Assembly (NCBI GenBank): GCA_002083655.1
Contig: MSXR01000011.1
Location: 62,001-126,000, forward strand
DNA: 64,000 nucleotides
Direction of reading: 5' to 3'
DNA from: Proteobacteria bacterium ST_bin14
GTDB taxonomy: Bacteria; Pseudomonadota; Alphaproteobacteria; Sphingomonadales; Sphingomonadaceae
Shown: positions 50,942 through 58,764 of the stretch, piece after piece
Layout: the number at the start of each line of letters is the position of its first letter
Position numbering within the stretch: position 1 is the first letter of the stretch
Made by a program: the position numbers and the translations under genes
Notes under the pieces: model-generated
Database searches by the model: none
Told to the model about the DNA's origin: nothing
The model's input: only the letters and a program-made list of their open reading frames with translations

Positions 50942-52300
50942 CTAGACGGCGGCGGGAATCACGCGCTGCGCACTTGGCCGCGCCCCCCTTCGCCATGGCA
51001 GCGCCTGCCGCTCGATTATCGAGCGCCATGCCCATTCCACAGGGCCGATGTTCAGATACCGCATGTAGACGTTCGCCAGAACCAGCAGCACCAGGTTGAT
51101 CGCCAGCGCGGTCAGCATCAACGGCCCCCAGGTCAGCTTGCCGTAAAGATGAAAGCCGAAAGGCGGAAACAGCACCCACAATGTGATCAGCGTTTGGGCG
51201 ATGTACACCGACAGCGCCGTTTTGCCTGCTGCCTCAAATGGCCGGAGCAAACGCATGCCCGCCGCACTGCCGATGATCACATGCACCAGCCCGATATGGC
51301 CGAATGTCATCAGCAGCCGCGCCGTTTCATATGTTACCCAAAACAAGTGCGGCCCCTCGGAAAAGCTGGCCTGTTCCCACGCGCCAATCGTGCGCAGGGG
51401 AATGGCAATGCCGTATGCAATCAGCGTCATCACCAGATAATAGCGCCTGCTGCGCCGCCCCTGGATGATCCCCAGCTTGAACAAGGCCGCCCCGATCAGC
51501 ATCGTACCAGCGGCCTCCCACATCACGAAAATCTCCATAAAGGCGGGGAAGCGATCGCGGGATACGTCGATCTGCGTTTTCACCCAGCTCCATGTGTCGG
51601 CTGATCGGCCCTTGTCCTCAGCCGCGATCTGGGCAATCGATTCCTTCTTGTCCTTTGCCCGTTCCGCCTTCCTCTCGGCTGCTTTTTTCAGCAGCTTGCG
51701 GTCGGCGGGGCTAATTTTTTCGCCCGCCTGCACCCGCTGCTCAATGGCCGCGACTTCGGCTTTCTTGGTGACTGACTGATAGTAACCGAAATAGCCCCCG
51801 GCGAGCAGTTGAAACGTTGCCAGGCTGAACCCCAGCACCAGCAGCCAGCGCGGCCGCCAGCTACGCGCGAACACCGCCACCAGCGCGGCCAGGCCATAGC
51901 TGTGCAGAATATCGCCAGGCCACAATAGGATATACATGTGTATGACGCCGAACAGGAACAGCACGATGTTGCGCACATAATAACGCCGCAGTACCGCCCA
52001 GCCGCTCGCCGCGGTCGCAAACCGATCGGTCAGGATCACCATGCCGACACCGAACAGCATTTCGAGCAGGCAGCGCGCGGTGCCATTGGCCAGCACTTCG
52101 CGCAGCCACCAGGCAATCTGATCGCCCATTGACCAGCCGAGATGCCTGATATCATCCGACGACGCATAGAGCGACTGCCCCATGTCGTTGATGTTCATGA
52201 ACAAGATTCCCAGAATCGCGATGCCGCGCAGAATGTCCATCACCGCAATACGGGGTGCGCCATCCGGCTCAGCCGCGCTGGTTCCAATTTCCTGTGTCAT
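50942..52300 (-). CDS. DUF418 (YeiB family) membrane protein, copy B
   Basis: A 452-residue paralogue of the protein at 47110-48465: same N-terminal VMDILRGIAILGILFMN, same hydrophobic layout, and the same kind of charged insert (about 180-240; AERKAERAKDKKES), ending GPVEWAWRSI. The ATG at 52300 is used; the open frame continues to 52468 over a terminator and is not coding. A 20-bp palindrome overlapping a plausible -10 lies about 20 bases upstream. The function is unknown. It is the first gene of a run with the DPP4 peptidase and copy A. Confidence 0.85.
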   Translation of the reverse strand: MTQEIGTSAAEPDGAPRIAVMDILRGIAILGILFMNINDMGQSLYASSDDIRHLGWSMGDQIAWWLREVLANGTARCLLEMLFGVGMVILTDRFATAASGWAVLRRYYVRNIVLFLFGVIHMYILLWPGDILHSYGLAALVAVFARSWRPRWLLVLGFSLATFQLLAGGYFGYYQSVTKKAEVAAIEQRVQAGEKISPADRKLLKKAAERKAERAKDKKESIAQIAAEDKGRSADTWSWVKTQIDVSRDRFPAFMEIFVMWEAAGTMLIGAALFKLGIIQGRRSRRYYLVMTLIAYGIAIPLRTIGAWEQASFSEGPHLFWVTYETARLLMTFGHIGLVHVIIGSAAGMRLLRPFEAAGKTALSVYIAQTLITLWVLFPPFGFHLYGKLTWGPLMLTALAINLVLLVLANVYMRYLNIGPVEWAWRSIIERQALPWRRGARPSAQRVIPAAV

Positions 52301-52319
52301 GATGCCCCCAATACTCGCT

Positions 52320-52339
52320 GTGTTATATATGCATAACAC
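52320..52339. promoter_or_regulatory. Palindromic operator-like site before DUF418 copy B
   Basis: GTGTTAT-atatgc-ATAACAC has perfect 7-bp arms. On the minus strand a TTGCGC and TATATA pair with 18-base spacing overlaps it, so a regulator bound here would cover the -10 of the DUF418-DPP4 run. No regulator gene is adjacent. Confidence 0.5.
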
Positions 52340-52356
52340 CGCCCGTAGCGCAAACG

Positions 52357-52394
52357 AATAAGCCGCGCCGACCCAGGGTCGACGCGGCTTATTT
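52357..52394 (-). terminator. Terminator hairpin after rplS
   Basis: A near-perfect inverted repeat (AATAAGCCGCG-c-CGAC with GTCG-a-CGCGGCTTATT) lies about 25 bases beyond the rplS stop on the minus strand, ending the ribosomal operon. T-rich bases are in the stem itself, so it works in either direction. Confidence 0.7.
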
Positions 52395-52418
52395 CTGATC
52401 GGTAATGTGCGCTGCCGG

Positions 52419-52808
52419 TTATTCGGCAGCGGTGCCCTTTGCCGGACGCGGATCGCGACGCTCGGCAATACGCGCGCGCTTGCCGCGCAGGCCGCGCAGA
52501 TAATAGAGCTTGGCGCGCCGCACTACGCCCTTGCGGACAACTTCAATGCTGTCGATGTTCGGCGAATAGAGCGGGAAAACGCGCTCCACGCCTTCGCCAA
52601 AGCTGATCTTGCGGACGGTGAAGTTGCTGCCCATGCCCTTGTTCGAACGCGCGATGCACACGCCTTCGTAATTCTGAACGCGGGTACGCTCGCCTTCAAC
52701 CACCTTCACGCCAACCTTCAACGTGTCGCCGGGGCGGAAATCTGGAATCGTCTTGGTTTCGAGAAACTTCGCAATGTTCTCAGCTTCGATCGTCTGGATG
52801 AGATTCAT
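52419..52808 (-). CDS. rplS: 50S ribosomal protein L19
   Basis: A 129-residue ribosomal protein at the 30S-50S interface. It has MNLIQTIEAENIAK, RPGDTLKVGVKVVEGERTRV and the C-terminal RRAKLYYLRGLRGKRARI. The ATG at 52808 lies one base beyond the trmD stop, with AAGGAAG in front, so the upstream start at 52838 is rejected. Last gene of the conserved rpsP-rimM-trmD-rplS group. Confidence 0.96.
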   Translation of the reverse strand: MNLIQTIEAENIAKFLETKTIPDFRPGDTLKVGVKVVEGERTRVQNYEGVCIARSNKGMGSNFTVRKISFGEGVERVFPLYSPNIDSIEVVRKGVVRRAKLYYLRGLRGKRARIAERRDPRPAKGTAAE

Positions 52809-52809
52809 C

Positions 52810-53541
52810 TCATTCTTCCTTCGTCTGTCGCTGCGCACCAGAGGGAGGGCTGACCCGAGCGCCGTCGTGACGCTCCCAAAGGTCTGGCCTCCTTAGCCGT
52901 GTATCGGTTTCGGCCATGTGCTTTCGCCATGCCGAAATCCTCGCATGATCCCCCGATCGCAGCACTTCGGGGATCGTGCGCCCTTCCCATTCAACAGGTC
53001 GGGTATATTGCGGGTATTCAAGCAAGCCCCCTTCGAAGCTCTCGTCTACGCCGCTAGAAGCCGCGCCCATTACGCCGGGAAGCAGCCGAATGCAAGCGTC
53101 TAACAGCACCAGCGCGCCCATCTCACCACCCGACAGAACGTAATCACCAATGGAGACCTGTTCGATGCCGCGCGCGTCAAAAATCCGCTCGTCAAATCCT
53201 TCAAACCGGCCGCACAGGATGACCGCACCCGGGCCGCTCGCAAGTTGACGGATCCGGGCCTGGGTGAGGGGCGCCCCGCGCGGCGTCATCGCGAGGATCG
53301 GGCGATGGTCGGCAACGCTGTCGATCGCGGCAGCCAGCACATCGGCCCGCAGCACCATCCCTGCCCCACCCCCTGCCGGGGTGTCATCAACCGTACGGTG
53401 CTTGTCGGTCGCGAAATCACGGATGTTAACGGCGTTGAGCGACCAGATACCCTCCGACAGCGCCCGGCCTGCCAGCGACGCCCCAAGCGGACCGGGAAAC
53501 ATATCGGGGTATAGCGTCAGGATGGTGGCCGCGAAGGTCAC
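52810..53541 (-). CDS. trmD: tRNA (guanine-N1)-methyltransferase
   Basis: A 243-residue SPOUT (trefoil-knot) enzyme making m1G37 in tRNA. It shows ILTLYPDMFPGPLGASLAGR, the RTVDDTPAGGGAGMVLR motif and the knot segment LCGRFEGFDERI with IGDYVLSGGE. It starts with GTG, overlapping the vapC stop by four bases, so its translation is coupled to a toxin gene rather than to rimM as in most bacteria. Confidence 0.96.
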   Translation of the reverse strand: MTFAATILTLYPDMFPGPLGASLAGRALSEGIWSLNAVNIRDFATDKHRTVDDTPAGGGAGMVLRADVLAAAIDSVADHRPILAMTPRGAPLTQARIRQLASGPGAVILCGRFEGFDERIFDARGIEQVSIGDYVLSGGEMGALVLLDACIRLLPGVMGAASSGVDESFEGGLLEYPQYTRPVEWEGRTIPEVLRSGDHARISAWRKHMAETDTRLRRPDLWERHDGARVSPPSGAQRQTKEE

Positions 53542-53915
53542 AACGTCCAGTTCTCAACCAGCAACCCCGGCACATCAGCGAAATCCGCTTCATTGTTGGT
53601 AATCACCACCGCGCCAAGGCTCAACGCATGCGCCGCCAGCAAACGATCGAACCGTGCGCGCTTGAACGGCAGCCGTGCATATTGCCTCGCTGCTGTGCTG
53701 TCGAAGGGCAGTATCGGGATGACGCTGATAAATCCGTTCAACACTTCGGGGCTGGGCGGCTTGCCGACAAAGGTGCCAACGGCGATCTCCGCGAAACTGA
53801 TCGCTGAGATCGCCACGTCGCCCGGATAGCAATTGGCCAATTTATCGTTCAGCGCGGAATGCCGTTCCGCCATCGCGTAGATTGCCATGTCAGCGTCGAT
53901 AAGGAATTTCGTCAC
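53538..53915 (-). CDS. vapC: VapC-type PIN-domain RNase toxin
   Basis: A 125-residue PIN-domain protein. The acidic residues expected at the metal site are present: Asp in FLIDADMAIYA, Glu in SFAEIAVG, Asp in ARFDRLLAAHAL and Asp in NNEADFADV. VapC toxins cleave tRNA or rRNA and are held by VapB. It overlaps vapB upstream (ATGA) and trmD downstream (GTGA), placing it in the middle of the ribosomal-protein/tRNA-modification operon. Confidence 0.9.
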   Translation of the reverse strand: MTKFLIDADMAIYAMAERHSALNDKLANCYPGDVAISAISFAEIAVGTFVGKPPSPEVLNGFISVIPILPFDSTAARQYARLPFKRARFDRLLAAHALSLGAVVITNNEADFADVPGLLVENWTL

Positions 53916-54184
53916 TTATCGGTTGCAGCCAATCGGCGTGCGATGGTGCTGGGCCGTTCGTCGAAGTCGCCGTGCGGGATCAATTTGGCACCCGGTGCCT
54001 TACCGGCAAAGCCGCTGATATCGATTTTGCGCCGTGGTGCGTCGACGGGTTCAATCCTGAATGACATCGGTGCCTCCCTTACCATTCGGATTTCCGTACC
54101 TTCGGGAATGCCCATGCCCTTGGGCAGACGTAACGCCACCGAATTGCCTGACTTGAATGTCTTGCCCTGATATTCGTCGTCCAT
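53912..54184 (-). CDS. vapB: VapB-type antitoxin, AbrB/MazE fold
   Basis: A 90-residue antitoxin. The N-terminal half (about residues 8-50) has the SpoVT/AbrB pattern GKTFKSGNSVALRLPKGMGI, a DNA-binding swapped-hairpin fold. The C-terminal half should wrap VapC. The ATG at 54184 follows GGAGG six bases upstream; the frame beyond it to 54256 overlaps rimM and is not used. A palindromic operator lies in the 31-base gap before it. Confidence 0.88.
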   Translation of the reverse strand: MDDEYQGKTFKSGNSVALRLPKGMGIPEGTEIRMVREAPMSFRIEPVDAPRRKIDISGFAGKAPGAKLIPHGDFDERPSTIARRLAATDK

Positions 54185-54195
54185 CGACCGCCTCC

Positions 54196-54216
54196 GTATA
54201 CACGCAATGTATATAC
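54196..54216. promoter_or_regulatory. Palindromic operator of vapBC
   Basis: TATACA (54197-54202) and TGTATA (54208-54213) are perfect 6-bp arms around a five-base spacer, AT-rich in a GC-rich setting. The site is just after the rimM stop and just before the vapB SD, where a VapBC complex would be expected to repress its own promoter. Confidence 0.65.
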
Positions 54217-54692
54217 TAAACGACATAACCCGCGTCAACCACCATCCGTGCGTCATCCCATTCGGGCACCGCGTTGATGTTCATTGGAACCATGAAGCGC
54301 TTCTTGTCGGCGCGTTCGATTTCGATCACGTCGCCTGCGCCGAAATTATCGATTGCGACGACCTGCCCCAACTGTTCGCCATTGGAGGAAATCGCGGGCA
54401 ATCCGAGCAAGTCTGCATGGTAATATTCGCCGTCGCCCAGCGGGGGCAGATCAGCGCGCGCAACCGTCAGCTCGGTGCCGCGCATTGCTTCGGCAGCGTT
54501 GCGGTCGTTCACCTCTGCGATGCGCGCAATGGCACCATTGCTGCCGTGGCGCACTGATTTTAGGGTCAGCTTGCCCTGATTAAAGCTTTTGTACCGTCCC
54601 AAATCGTCGGTGAAGACCTTCAGGCGGACCTCGCCCGTCACGCCGTGCGCGCCGATGATGACGGCAAGCGTGACGGGGCGATCAACCGGCAT
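54216..54692 (-). CDS. rimM: Ribosome maturation factor RimM
   Basis: A 158-residue factor assisting 16S rRNA processing and 30S head assembly. The N-terminal domain has VIIGAHGVTGEVRLKVFTDD and the C-terminal PRC-barrel has YYHADLLGLPA and FMVPMNINAVPEWD. The start overlaps the rpsP stop (TGATG). Its TAG stop is only 31 bases before vapB. Confidence 0.95.
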   Translation of the reverse strand: MPVDRPVTLAVIIGAHGVTGEVRLKVFTDDLGRYKSFNQGKLTLKSVRHGSNGAIARIAEVNDRNAAEAMRGTELTVARADLPPLGDGEYYHADLLGLPAISSNGEQLGQVVAIDNFGAGDVIEIERADKKRFMVPMNINAVPEWDDARMVVDAGYVV

Positions 54693-55231
54693 CAGGCGTC
54701 AGCAGGCTTTTCTTCGGCTTCTGGCGCTGCTTCTTCAACCACGGCGGCGACGGGTGTTTCCTCAACAACGGCCTCAGCCACTGCTTCGGAAGCGGCTTCA
54801 GGTGCAGCTTCTTCCGCCACTGGCGCTTCGACGACTTCTGGCTCCGGTTCCGGTGCAGGCGCAGCGGCTGCAGCGGCCGCTGCTTCTTCAGCAGCCTTCA
54901 GCTTTTCGGCACGCTCTTCGGCACGTTCAGTGGCCTTTTCGCCGGGCTTGCCCTTGTTCGGGTTCAGGCGAGCCGGACGCTCCTTAACGCCGAGCACGTC
55001 GAGGAACCGGGCAACCCGGTCCGTAGGCTGCGCGCCGACGCTCAACCAATGCTTGGCGCGATCGGTGTCGAGCTTGATGCGCTCGGGCGAATCTTTGGCG
55101 AGCAGCGGGTTATAGGTGCCGATCTTTTCAATGAAGCGGCCATCGCGCGGGCTACGCGCATCGGCAACGACGACACGGTAATAAGGGCGCTTCTTGGAGC
55201 CGCCGCGCGACAAACGAATGCTGAGTGACAT
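54692..55231 (-). CDS. rpsP: 30S ribosomal protein S16 with long acidic C-terminal extension
   Basis: A 179-residue S16. Residues 1-85 are ordinary S16 (MSLSIRLSRGGSKKRPYYRV, then DGRFIEKIGTYNP and GAQPTDRVARFL). From about residue 90 there is a Lys-rich stretch and then an Ala/Glu/Pro/Val low-complexity tail of about 75 residues. Usual S16 is 80-90 residues; tailed forms are known in alphaproteobacteria but this one is long. First gene of the rpsP-rimM-(vapBC)-trmD-rplS run, 43 bases after ffh. Confidence 0.95.
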   Translation of the reverse strand: MSLSIRLSRGGSKKRPYYRVVVADARSPRDGRFIEKIGTYNPLLAKDSPERIKLDTDRAKHWLSVGAQPTDRVARFLDVLGVKERPARLNPNKGKPGEKATERAEERAEKLKAAEEAAAAAAAAPAPEPEPEVVEAPVAEEAAPEAASEAVAEAVVEETPVAAVVEEAAPEAEEKPADA

Positions 55232-55274
55232 AGTATTTCCTTCTTCTTAATCAGATGATTGATGGCCGAAGCCG

Positions 55275-56783
55275 TTATTTCTTCTTGTTGATGAAATTTT
55301 CAAAACCGGGCGGCAATTTTGGCATGCCCCCCATCGGGTTGCCGCCACCCAGGCCGGGCAAGCCACCGCCGGATTTACCCAGCATGTCCCCCAGTTCCGG
55401 CCCGCCAACCGCGTTACCCAGACCGCCCAGGCCACCGCCCATACCGCCCTTGCCGAGCATCGCCATCATGCCCTTCATGCCACCCATTTTCTTGATCTTT
55501 TTCATGGCGGTGGCCATTTCCTGATGCATCTTCAGCAGTTTGTTCACGTCCTGCACGGTCGTGCCACTGCCCTTGGCGACGCGGATCTTGCGCTTGGCGT
55601 TGATGATTTCGGGCTTGGCGCGCTCCTTTGGAGTCATTGATGTGATCATCGCGTCCATCCGCAGCAGGATGCGTTCGTCCATCGCCCCGCCTGCCATCGC
55701 CGCCTGCGCCTTTTTCGCGCCGGGGATCATGCCGGCCAGCGCGCCAAGGCCACCCATCCGCCGCATCTGCGCCAACTGGCTGCGCAGATCGTCCATGTCG
55801 AACTGCCCTTTGGCCATTTTGGCGGCCATTTTTTCGGCGTCTTCGATCTGGATTGATTCAGCCGCGCGCTCCACCAGGCTGACGACATCGCCCATGCCCA
55901 ATATGCGCCCGGCAACACGACCGGGATGAAACGCCTCCAGCGCATCCATCTTTTCGCCGGTGCCCGCAAATTTGATCGGCTTGCCGGTTACTGCGCGCAT
56001 CGACAGCGCGGCACCGCCGCGCGCGTCGCCGTCCATCCGCGTCAGCACGACGCCAGTCAGCGGCACCTGATCAGAAAAGTTCTGCGCAACGTTTACCGCG
56101 TCCTGCCCGGTCAGCGCATCGACGACGAGCAGAATTTCGTTGGGCACCGCCACTTCGGCGATTGCCTGCATTTCGTCCATCAATGCCTGATCAACGTGCA
56201 AGCGCCCGGCTGTGTCGAGCATCAACACGTCATAGCCCTGCAGCTTTGCCGCCTGCATGGCGCGCCGGGCAATCTCAACCGGGCGCTGGCCAGCAATGAT
56301 CGGCAGCGTCGCCACCTCGGTCTGGGTACCCAGCGTCGCCAGCTGTTCCTGCGCGGCGGGGCGATTCACGTCGAGCGACGCCATCAACACCTTTTTGCCG
56401 TCACGCTTTGCGAGGCGACGGGCGATCTTGGCGGTGGTGGTGGTTTTGCCCGATCCCTGCAGGCCGACCATCATGATCACGGCGGGCGGGGTAACCCCCA
56501 GCTCCAGCTCGCTCTCATCCGCGCCGAGCATCTCGGTCAACGCATCATTGACGATCTTGACGACCTGTTGCCCCGGCGTAACCGACCGCAACACGTTTTG
56601 GCCGACAGCCTTTTCGGTAACTTTATCAACGAAATCGCGGGCAACGGGCAGCGCGACATCGGCCTCTAGCAGTGCAACGCGCACCTCGCGCATTGCCGCG
56701 CGCACGTCCGCCTCGGTAAGCGCACCACGCCCACGAAGGCGGTCAAATACGCCGCCAAGCCGTTCGCTGAGACTGTCGAACAT
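55275..56783 (-). CDS. ffh: Signal recognition particle protein Ffh
   Basis: A 502-residue GTPase that binds signal sequences with 4.5S RNA and delivers ribosomes to FtsY. N domain about 1-90, G domain with VGLQGSGKTTTTAKIA, DTAGRLHVD and TRMDGDARGG, and a methionine-rich M domain (MKKIKKMGGMKGMMAMLG) with a long Gly-rich tail. The ATG at 56783 has GGAG seven bases upstream. It is followed by rpsP on the same strand. Its receptor gene ftsY is 3.2 kb away on the other strand. Confidence 0.96.
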   Translation of the reverse strand: MFDSLSERLGGVFDRLRGRGALTEADVRAAMREVRVALLEADVALPVARDFVDKVTEKAVGQNVLRSVTPGQQVVKIVNDALTEMLGADESELELGVTPPAVIMMVGLQGSGKTTTTAKIARRLAKRDGKKVLMASLDVNRPAAQEQLATLGTQTEVATLPIIAGQRPVEIARRAMQAAKLQGYDVLMLDTAGRLHVDQALMDEMQAIAEVAVPNEILLVVDALTGQDAVNVAQNFSDQVPLTGVVLTRMDGDARGGAALSMRAVTGKPIKFAGTGEKMDALEAFHPGRVAGRILGMGDVVSLVERAAESIQIEDAEKMAAKMAKGQFDMDDLRSQLAQMRRMGGLGALAGMIPGAKKAQAAMAGGAMDERILLRMDAMITSMTPKERAKPEIINAKRKIRVAKGSGTTVQDVNKLLKMHQEMATAMKKIKKMGGMKGMMAMLGKGGMGGGLGGLGNAVGGPELGDMLGKSGGGLPGLGGGNPMGGMPKLPPGFENFINKKK

Positions 56784-56829
56784 CAAAAAACTCCGTTGCC
56801 GATCGCCGTCCTTGCCGTAAACGCAAAAG

Positions 56830-56884
56830 AAGCTGGCGGACGAAACCTCGTCGGCCAGCTTATGCCCTTGGGCATGCTTTTATT
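56830..56884. terminator. Pair of back-to-back terminator-like hairpins in the ffh upstream region
   Basis: The first stem is AAGCTGGC-g-GACG (56830-56842) with CGTC-g-GCCAGCTT (56849-56861); read on the minus strand it is followed by CTTTTGCG. Directly beside it, ATGCC-cttg-GGCAT (56862-56875 region) is followed on the plus strand by GCTTTTATT. They lie between divergent genes, where terminators are not expected. Confidence 0.5.
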
Positions 56885-56989
56885 GCGTCCTGGAAGGATG
56901 CGATCAAGCCTTCTCTAGCTGAACCGTCACAGTTTCGCAACCATGTGGTTTAAGACCATCTACATGCTTGATCGGCATATATTTCTGCC

Positions 56990-58672
56990 ATGAATAGCAG
57001 TGGGCGTACCCGCATGGCACCAGAGCTGATTGATCAAGCGCCAAAGCCAGCACCAAGGGCGGCCGCGCCGCGCCGGGACTTGATGAGCGGTGCCATCACG
57101 ATTGCCGCAATCTTGTTATTCGTCGGCACGGGAAGTTCGGTGCTGTCGAGTGCTGCCCGTTATTACCTGGCAGACGGCAACCCGACTGACCGTACGCTGG
57201 TAATCGCGTTGCTGCTGAACGTCGCGCTCATCCTGTTTGGCTGGCGGCGGCATAGCGAGTTGCACCGCGAGATTCAGGTCAGGACCGCCGCCGAAGAGCG
57301 CGCGCAATTGCTGGCAGCGCGTGATCCGCTCACCGGGTTCCTCAATCGCCGCTCTCTGTCGGAAGAGGGGGCTGCATTGTTTGCGCAGGCAACCCGCCGC
57401 AATAAGGCGCTGGCGCTGCTGATGATTGATCTTGACCACTTCAAGACCATCAACGACATGCACGGCCACGCCACTGGCGACGGTTTGCTCAAGCTTATTT
57501 CAGATGAAATCGCCCACGCCATGCCTTCGGTTTCGCTGATTGCGCGGTTGGGGGGCGATGAATTTGCGTGCGCGTTCTTGTTTGATCCAGCGCATCCTGA
57601 CACGGTTGAACGCATTGCCGAGCGGCTGGTGTCACGCATTGCCCAGCCCTTTGTTTCCGATGGGCTGCAACTGCACATCAGCGCGTCCATCGGCGTCGCC
57701 CGATCAGATGAGAACTGCACCAGCATCGATGCGCTAATGCGCAGTGCCGATATCGCGATGTATGCTGCCAAAAACGCCGGCCGCAATCGTTTTGCGTGGT
57801 TCGACCAGTCGATGGAGCGCGAACTGAAGGCGCGCAACGAGCTGGAGGTCGGGCTGCGCACCGCCATCCCCCGCCAGGAGATCGTTCCCTATTTCGAACA
57901 GCAGATTGATCTGACCACGGGCCGCTTGTTCGGCTTTGAGGTGCTGGCGCGCTGGGAACATCCGACGCGCGGCCTGATTGCGCCAGAGAAGTTCATCTCC
58001 ATCGCCGAAGACACCGGCATGATCAGCGATCTGTCGCTATCATTGATGCACCAGGCCTTTTTGGTGGCCAAGGATTGGGAGCCAGGGCTGACCCTGTCGG
58101 TCAATATCTCACCGCTGCAGCTGAAGGATCCATGGCTTGCCCAGAAAATCCTGAAGGTGCTGACCGAAACGGGCTTTCCTGCCAGCCGGCTTGAACTGGA
58201 GATTACGGAAGTCGCCTTGTTCGAAAATCTTGCATTGGCGCAATCGATTGTCGGCAGCCTGAAGAACCAGGGCATAAAGATCGCGCTCGATGATTTTGGC
58301 ACGGGGTACAGCTCGCTTGCGCATTTGCGGGCGCTGCCGTTTGACCGGATCAAGATTGACTGCAGTTTTGTCGCTTCCATCAACGTGAACGCTGAAAGTG
58401 CGGCCATTGTGAATGCGATCGTCAGGCTCGGCGAAAGCCTGAATATGCCAATCACCGCTGAGGGGATTGAAGACGCCGCCATTGAAGAACGACTGCGGGC
58501 AATGGGATGCAATCGGGGCCAGGGCTATCTTTATGGTCGTCCGCTAAGCGCGGCAAATGCACGGCGGCTGCTCGCAGAAAAGCGCCTGTTGCGGCCAGCA
58601 ATCACCAAATCGGCACCCAATTCAGCATCGGACGAAGCAGCGGCCATAGCAGCCGGCGGGGCAGCGGGCTGA
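56990..58672 (+). CDS. GGDEF/EAL bifunctional c-di-GMP enzyme, membrane-bound
   Basis: A 560-residue protein. Two transmembrane helices (about 35-57 and 69-85) lead into a coiled linker, a GGDEF domain (about 105-270, LGGDEF intact) and an EAL domain (about 280-535). The EAL signature is FEVLARW, with NIS, ELEITE, DDFGTG, KID and AEGIED all kept, so phosphodiesterase activity is likely. No RxxD inhibitory site is seen five residues before GGDEF. The net activity cannot be predicted. It stands alone; a single-domain PilZ protein occurs at 39.9 kb. Confidence 0.92.
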   Translation: MNSSGRTRMAPELIDQAPKPAPRAAAPRRDLMSGAITIAAILLFVGTGSSVLSSAARYYLADGNPTDRTLVIALLLNVALILFGWRRHSELHREIQVRTAAEERAQLLAARDPLTGFLNRRSLSEEGAALFAQATRRNKALALLMIDLDHFKTINDMHGHATGDGLLKLISDEIAHAMPSVSLIARLGGDEFACAFLFDPAHPDTVERIAERLVSRIAQPFVSDGLQLHISASIGVARSDENCTSIDALMRSADIAMYAAKNAGRNRFAWFDQSMERELKARNELEVGLRTAIPRQEIVPYFEQQIDLTTGRLFGFEVLARWEHPTRGLIAPEKFISIAEDTGMISDLSLSLMHQAFLVAKDWEPGLTLSVNISPLQLKDPWLAQKILKVLTETGFPASRLELEITEVALFENLALAQSIVGSLKNQGIKIALDDFGTGYSSLAHLRALPFDRIKIDCSFVASINVNAESAAIVNAIVRLGESLNMPITAEGIEDAAIEERLRAMGCNRGQGYLYGRPLSAANARRLLAEKRLLRPAITKSAPNSASDEAAAIAAGGAAG

Positions 58673-58764
58673 TCAGCAGACGGCGCGCGGACGGGGCGCG
58701 GCAAGCTGGTTAGCTGCCGCCTCTGCGGTAGACTTAGGCCAGCGGCATCCCTAGATCGGCGGTG

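Noticed and set aside
50849..51604. 251-codon plus-strand frame over DUF418 copy B
   Set aside because: Gln/His/Pro-rich shadow of a membrane-protein gene with no motif or plausible start signal.
56784..56989. 4.5S RNA (ffs) or 6S RNA gene next to ffh
   Set aside because: The conserved SRP RNA loop with its GGAA tetraloop and asymmetric internal loop could not be found, and no long 6S-like double-stranded rod could be drawn.
39867..58672. Direct functional link between the PilZ protein and the GGDEF/EAL protein
   Set aside because: They are about 17 kb apart with no shared regulatory site seen; only general c-di-GMP signalling connects them.
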